From Eupeodes corollae (lineage: Eukaryota; Arthropoda; Insecta; Diptera; Syrphidae): 64,000 nt of DNA. This document shows positions 58,379 through 64,000 of this stretch, piece by piece. How positions within the stretch are numbered: the stretch's first letter is position 1; the number at the start of each line of letters is the position of its first letter. The stretch spans positions 265,660,572-265,724,571 of the forward strand of contig NC_079147.1 of assembly GCF_945859685.1 (NCBI RefSeq), in the 5' to 3' direction. The notes under the pieces were generated by a model. That model made no database searches, was not told the origin of the DNA, and was given only the letters and a program-made list of their open reading frames with translations. A program made the translations under genes and the position numbers.

Positions 58379-59870
58379 TTAACAACGTGGACACATGTGC
58401 AATCACATCTGCACTGACATCTCTAAATGTAGAGAGTTCGCTTCGGGAGTTAATTCATTCAATGCTTACTAGCAGAATAATTAACTCAAAACTGGGCAAC
58501 TCTTCTTGCAGACGATTCGTTAGTAGAGGGATACCGCAAGGTGGTGTTCTATGCCCTCTCCTCTGGACACTAGTGGTGAATGAAATCCTAACTAGTCTGG
58601 ATGCGGAGGGTTTCAGAGTGATAGCTTATGCGGACGACGGTGCTATAGCAGTTTCAGGTGTGGACTGGGTATTAACCCACACAAAACCGATCTGGTCTTA
58701 TTTTCGAGGAGATACAAAATTCCATTTGTCAACCCTCCTTACATTAAAGGAATTCAATTAAAATTCTCAGACCAGGCTAAATACCTAGGTCTTGTCTTAG
58801 ACAAAAAACTAAATTGGAAACGCAACGTACAGGAAAGAGTCAAAAAAGCTACTGTAGCTCTCTTTTCTTGCAAAAAAGCTATTGGTAATAAATGGGGTTT
58901 ACAACCCAGAATCACGCATTGGCTATACACATCGGTAATCAGACCGATTTTAACGTACGGTGTGGCAGTATGGTGGACTGCTTTAGAGAAAGGTATAAAC
59001 AGGGATAAGTTGAATAAAGTTCAACGTTCAGCCTGCCTATGTATAAGCGGATCGCTTCGCACGACCCCATCTGCGGCACTAGACACCTTGCTCTACCTTA
59101 CACCTCTTGACATATTTAGTAAACAAATAGCTGCAAGCTCTGCTATTCGCCTCAATGCTTCGTCGCAGTGGATTAACAACAACATTGGCCACTCCGTAAT
59201 TCTAAGGTACTTAGAATCAATTCCAAAGCACACAGACTACACCATCCCCCAACTACAATTCGACAGGAATTTCCAGATTTCTATACCTACCAGATGTTTT
59301 TGGGAGGATATGACATTCTTGGAGGATGAGTCAATCCACTTTTACACAGATGGCTCAAAAACCAAAGAAGGGGTTGGTGGAGGTGTGTATTCTGAACGAC
59401 TGAAATTAAGTCTCTCATTCCGCCTTCCCAATCATTGTAGCGTGTTCCAGGCGGAACTTTTGGCGATAAAAGAAGTCGTGTCTTGGCTCAAAGAAAACGT
59501 GATATCAACATCTGATATCCGTATTTTCTCTGACAGCCAGGCCGCCATCAAATTTTTGGACTCTGTCTCTACAAACCTTTTAACAGTCCATAACTGTCGA
59601 TCATCTTTAATGGAGATGGTGCAACAGTTTAATATTCACCTTTGCTGGGTGCCGGGCCATAGAGACATTCCAGGTAACTGTAAGGCAGATGAACTCGCCA
59701 GGAACGGTACAGTACAGCCCATCCTACCACGTTTGGCAAGTACTGGCACACCACACTACTTGTAAACTGCTGCTAATGCAAGACGCTGTGAGGAGGGCAG
59801 ACACCAGGTGGCCAACATCACGAACGTACGATGTAAGAATGTACGTACAGACGAACGCACAGACATCTTT
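58379..59870 (+). mobile_element. LINE-c: RT plus RNase H, youngest-looking LINE in the window
   Basis: Frame 58387-58761 has RT motifs 'RGIPQGGVLCPLLWTLVVNE' and catalytic YADDG. One frameshift near 58715-58760 follows, then 'YLGLVLDKKLNWKRNVQERV' and 'RPILTYGVAVWW'. Frame 58962-59765 (267 codons) carries RNase H with D130 (FYTDGS), E165 (FQAELL), D191 (FSDSQA), H233 (VPGHRD) and D243 (KADELA), i.e. an intact D-E-D-D set. The C-terminal Zn finger seen at 24480-24550 is lost. 5'-truncated, no endonuclease. RNase H-type LINEs belong to the I/LOA/R1 groups. Confidence 0.88.
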
Positions 59871-59974
59871 TTAAAAATCATTTATTTCGACTCTAGGGAT
59901 CTTGAAACGTCGAGAAATGTCAATATTTTCAGTTCTAGAAATCAGACCCATTACAAGAACTTCCTTATGGATTT
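59871..59974 (+). repeat. Possible distal end of X3 after LINE-c
   Basis: Sequence with GGGATCTTGAAACGTCGAG and CAGACCCATTACAAGAACTT follows the LINE 3' region. The CAGACCCATxACxxxAACTTCC words resemble the X head, so this may be the other X terminus, which would place LINE-c inside X3. Not proven. Confidence 0.35.
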
Positions 59975-60330
59975 GAAGTTCCTGTTTTTTTTTCCAATTT
60001 GGTGAACTTTACTGAAGTCTGAAGTTACACTGAGGACCTGATTCAGGTTGTAGAAGAACGGTTGGCAGAAAGGATCTTACATGCGATGTTCAGGAGACTG
60101 ATACCTCTGTAGCTGGTGCAATTCGGAATGTCTCCTTTCTTGTGCATTTGGCAATTTATACTGAGATTCCACTTATCGGGCATGCTTACTTCCAACCATA
60201 TTTTCTAGATAAGTTGGTTAGTCTTCAAATGCTTTGAATAATTCGGCAGCGATACCGTCAACTTAAAAACAGCTTTTCTGGACTTCAGTTTCGATATAGC
60301 TATCTTGGCTTACTTCGTCGAGTTTAATTG
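59975..60330 (-). mobile_element. LINE-b on minus strand (B' copy), 5' part
   Basis: The minus strand reads 'AISKLKSRKAVF', 'MHKKGDIPNCTSYRGISLLN' and 'IACKILSA' (RT motifs 0-1) and a damaged 'FRPGKST' equivalent near 60020. It completes the LINE interrupted at 57683. Confidence 0.7.
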
Positions 60331-60339
60331 TAGACCCAA

Positions 60340-60520
60340 TTTTCGATGACACTTGGCCACACATTTTTATAAACCAAATGACTTAAAACAGTGTTGAGTC
60401 GTTTAATCACATGAATGAGGCATGCCCACGCTCATATCATCATCCTATTGAAACCACATGTCGCCCAAGTCCGTATCTTCCAATTGAGCTATAAAATAAT
60501 CTGAAATCATTCTTCGATAA
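60340..60520 (-). mobile_element. Tc1/mariner transposase scrap (B' copy)
   Basis: Counterpart of 34170-34410; the decayed 'QLEDTDLGDMWF' core is read on the minus strand near 60450-60490. Confidence 0.55.
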
Positions 60521-60849
60521 CGCTGGTTTTAACAATACTGTGACTATCGTTTTTTAGGATCAGAGAAACTGCTTGGTCTGAAGATTATAAATCAATAATT
60601 ATTCAGTAATGAAAAGATTTTATTTATTTGCCAAATCCTAATTTGAAAACGGTTTATAAAATGCACCCATTCAACCAAACTTGTTTGTTTGGATTCACAT
60701 TAAAAAATAGAGTATCTCGAGTAGAAGAGAATAACATTCATTGAACCTTATCTTAATTGTGGTTAGTTTTATACAGTTTGGCGAAAAATTACATATCACA
60801 AACCATTTTCTTTTCAATACTTTACGAAAATATTGATTTAATTGTATTT
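60521..60849. other. Unassigned AT-rich sequence (B' copy)
   Basis: Counterpart of 34411-34719, no recognised content. Confidence 0.4.
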
Positions 60850-61105
60850 GATCTTCAGTTTAACTTTGAGCTTAATTTCGGACGTACTTTCAAGTATAGA
60901 GATTCTTTTTTTAACCGCACATCGAGAATGTGGAATGCTTTACCCAGCTCTGTTTTTCCCTATCATTTTGATATTCAAACCTTTAAGACCAATGTGCATC
61001 GGTAGCTCCTCTTTTCCTATTTTTCCTAAAAATCGTACTGTGTTTAAACTTCAAAAATGTTAAGGGTATTAATAACCCCTTGAGTACCCGTTTATTATAA
61101 AAAAA
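60850..61105 (+). mobile_element. LINE-a 3' end (B' copy)
   Basis: Counterpart of 34720-34990 with 'FNRTSRMWNALPSSVFPYHF' and the same AAGGGTATTAATAACCCC 3' UTR. A TAG replaces a Tyr codon near 61003, shortening the frame relative to B. Confidence 0.8.
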
Positions 61106-62689
61106 ATGCTTGCCATCGAAAACACTATGAAACATATGGTTATATGACGCTCACTACAGTCACTTCTAGAACCAGATGATACCGCATCAACTATAACTTA
61201 CGTGTTAAGATCCCATTAATAAAAATCAATTACATGTGGCACGCTGGCTGTGCTTGATGGCATGGTCTGGTTACAGGTTACAGTGTGGCGGCCACAGGCA
61301 CCTTAGCGCCTCTCTATGGTATATCGAATCCTATAAGAACTTGATATCGTTTTAAAGTGAATGCACATCATTTCTCGCAGGTTTAAAAAGCGAATGGGAA
61401 TGTAGCCAAGCCATATAGCAAATTCGATCTTAATGCAATTTTATTAATTATATTTGTGTGTTTCTTTCTAAACCAACCTCAAGTTGAGTATATAGCTGAT
61501 GACGAGGGACAACGCTAGACGCCAGCATGAGCTCGAAAAATTGCTTAAAGGCTTTTACTGAAAAAGTAACGTTCAAGCTTATAGTTACACTTAATAATTG
61601 CCCATATCATACAAATATCCGATGCAGTGTGGTTGAGGAGCTAATGGCACTTCACCACATCTCACCAAATTGGAGAGAAACATTAAATTAAACTGGTTCA
61701 TCGCAAATTGGGTGCACGCATCAGATCTTCAATATGATGAGACCTCTCAAATTATTTAATTATTATTAAACTTACAATCACACACGACTTCTGTGTGCTG
61801 TGCATTGATATCAAAAGCACCTTTCCGTTTGGTAAAAGTACATTTTTATTCGCTCAAACTCAACAAATATCTCAGAAGGTCATTAAATACGTAAACTTGC
61901 TCAATGCTACTCTTCTGCAATCTGATCCTATCCTATGAAGGATGATTCGGATCATGATGATTCGAGAAGATGGTGATGACGGTGTTACTGATGCTGAAGA
62001 TGATTATGATTGTGATTGGTGATATCACTTAAAAAATGTGGTGCGAGGCTTAATTGAATAATTGTGTGTACACAACACAAATAGCCTAGCGTGTGATAGT
62101 TATGGATAGGTTAACTTTTTTGCAAGATATGAATGGAATGCTTTAATTACAAAATTATGATCCAGAGAGAAAATAATTCATTTTTCCTTCTTCTTCTTCT
62201 TTATCTTCCTCTTCAACTTCTTCGGATTGCGATTATGGAAGATTAAATAATTACATTAGCTATAAGTTGAACTAATGGAATTTTTAAGATACGTTGGTAT
62301 AGACTTTCATATAAGAATTCGTGCAGATAAAAAGTAACAGAAAGATGTACGATAAGAAACTTTTAAGAATGGTGTCATGTTTTTGTGTTGTTTTTAAAGT
62401 ATTTTGTTAAAGGATACAAAAACAAAAAACCATCACTTAAACATTGTAGAAAAATAAGTTATTAACTATCTCGCACTTTCTTCTGTGTGAAATAATGAAG
62501 CAGTTAAACGGGCTTTGTTCATCTGGAAACAGGCTAAGATGATAACTTTGTCCTTAAAGACCTAAAAACCTATTTGACACCTTTATTCGGGGCGAAAGTG
62601 ACATTTATTTCTTATTATAATAAGTGTATATTTAAGGGGATATTAATACCAATGTTACGCAAAGACAAAGTATGAAACTAGGAAAAGAA
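61106..62689. other. Conserved non-coding sequence (B' copy)
   Basis: Counterpart of 34991-36498. It has an extra CTTCTTCTTCTT run near 62190. No gene recognised. Confidence 0.45.
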
Positions 62690-62960
62690 GAGAGAATTTA
62701 AAAGGCGATTGGAAATATTACAATGGCTGGAAAAAGACAGCGTGTGGTAAGGCATTCCTCATTCGCGTTGTATGGCAAAAGAACGAATCTCTGAATTCTT
62801 AGAAGCGCGAGTATTAAGGTGGAACTGTTTAATGAGAGGAATGCTACTGGCTGTTCCTCTACAGCATACACCGTTAACATAACGGTACCGAAGGGAAGAC
62901 AAGAAAACTTACGACAATGTTTAAGCAACGTAAATGAGTTAATGATGATATTATCACCAC
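62690..62960 (-). mobile_element. LINE-a on minus strand, uninterrupted (B' copy)
   Basis: The minus-strand frame 62698-62991 runs across the point where B has the RTE insertion: 'FSCLPFGTVMLTVYAVEEQP' followed by 'VAFLSLNSSTLILALLRIQR' and a frameshifted C-terminus. Similarity to B is lower here than in the rest of the segment. Confidence 0.75.
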
Positions 62961-63460
62961 GATTACGAGTTTGATCATTGTTTGAGACCAAATTTGGTCA
63001 TAATTTTCTTACTTGGTCTAACGGTCATTTCATATTCCATTTGGTCCCTTTAGTTAAGAAATTGAAAAAAAACTCGACTTTATTCTTAAAAATAAAATAC
63101 AAGCCTAGAGTATTTTTTATTTGTAAAGGCTACATAAATGTATTTAATTTTACGCACGATCATTGATTGCATTAATTTCACCATTTATTGACAGATGGCT
63201 CAGCATCTCAAAATCATCACATCTCAAGATCAAATGTTACAGATAAAATTTACAAGTCAGAAATTTGGGAAATGGTCGGTTATCACTAAAAGGTTTAAAT
63301 GAATATTGTTTTCGAAATTAAGGTAAGTTACTTTATAACTTGATGTTACTTCCTCAACTACTGCTAAGTGGACAGTTTCTTTTTTAATTTACTTTGATTA
63401 AAATTTTAATAAGCTATAATATTTGATCTTCTGACATAATGTTAACGCATTGTGATCTTA
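62961..63460. other. Unassigned AT-rich sequence
   Basis: No similarity to contig 2 after 38480 and no recognised element. Confidence 0.4.
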
Positions 63461-64000
63461 AAAAAAGAGTTAAGGACCAGACCCAAACTGATAACTTCCC
63501 ATCCCGTCTATTGATTTGTCTTTCTAAAATGGTTTTGCAGGCTTTCGTGTTTTGTTAAAAAGATGTCAGTTGAATTATTCTAACAAATTTAAAAACTACC
63601 AACAATTTTAAATACGATACAATTGTTTGATTTCAAAATCTATTTCTGTTAACGAAATTTTTTTGTCGAAAACCAATTTTAGTAGCATCTACGTACTATT
63701 GTTTGTAGATTTTTTTTTTTTTTTATGAACAAAAAACTGACTGTTGGATTTTTATAAAAAAAATTACGGAATGCCGGAAACAATATTTTTAAAAGAAATT
63801 AGTTTAAAGAAAATATTTTTTTTAATTTTTGAAAAGATATTTGAGTCGAAAGCAAATTTTTATAAACTTTTAATAAAGTTTCTTTTAGGTTTTTATATTT
63901 TATAAAATAAACTATAAATTCGATTTTTCTTAAAATTTTACCAGGTGTCAAAAACGTTATTTTTCATTGCATACAATTGTTTCGGATATTTAACCATTTT
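63461..64000 (+). mobile_element. X repeat, copy X4 (no cargo), runs off the window
   Basis: Head GGACCAGACC, then CAAACTGATAACTTCCCATC, then CCGTCTATTGATTTGTC, followed by TTTGATTTCAAAATC at 63627 and AT-rich units with ATTTGAGTCGAAAGCAAATT near 63840. The 3' end lies beyond the window. Confidence 0.6.

Larger units (their letters stand above)
46402..62960 (+). repeat. Segment B': second copy of segment B
   Basis: Collinear with 24681-36785 and 38393-38480. B' has three mobile insertions absent from B (Helitron, SINE at 51191, X3 plus LINE-c at 57683) and lacks four present in B (SINE at 27376, the 260-bp insert, the MITE at 33751, and the RTE LINE at 36786). Confidence 0.9.

Overview
The window is AT-rich repeat-dense insect DNA, most likely from a higher fly (Diptera). 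The evidence is the mix of degraded Tc1/mariner, pogo/Tigger, Helitron, Jockey/CR1-like and RNase H-bearing LINE remnants, a tRNA-Asp-derived SINE, and long non-coding blocks rich in CAT/GAC/CTG triplets as in fly introns and enhancers. I find no intact host protein-coding gene, rRNA or functional tRNA. Species cannot be named from the sequence. The non-repetitive blocks look intronic or intergenic.

Two runs of exactly 200 N (13977-14176 and 46202-46401) split the window into three contigs: 1-13976, 14177-46201 and 46402-64000. The right part of contig 1 (3052-13704, 'A') is repeated in order and orientation at the left of contig 2 (14177-24412, 'A''). The next part of contig 2 (24681-36785 plus 38393-38480, 'B') is repeated from the first base of contig 3 (46402-62960, 'B''). 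Contig 1 plus contig 3 therefore reads as one haplotype, and contig 2 as the other haplotype inserted between them. A true pair of duplications is possible but needs two coincidences with gap edges.

Layout. 1-3051: a MITE, LINE and SINE scraps, and a possible broken coding stretch (1610-2188). A/A': Tc1/mariner relic, LINE-a RT relic, an AT-rich repeat here called X (carrying about 1.1 kb of extra cargo), an unrecognised degenerate region, a SINE, a triplet-rich block, a pogo/Tigger relic, and an RNase H-type LINE (LINE-c) tail. B/B': LINE-b, an unassigned stretch, SINEs, a Jockey-type LINE, Tc1/mariner, a conserved triplet-rich block, LINE-b on the minus strand, LINE-a, and conserved non-coding DNA. 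36786-46201: an RTE-type LINE nested in LINE-a, more LINE and Tc1/mariner relics, and a triplet-rich block. 46526-48792: a Helitron with both ends.

The most useful content is the comparison of the paired copies. At least eight mobile insertions are present in one copy and absent from the other, several with exact target duplications or empty sites. They give element boundaries, a relative insertion order, and evidence for a repeat family (X) that may have captured an exon-intron fragment. No multi-gene biological system is visible.
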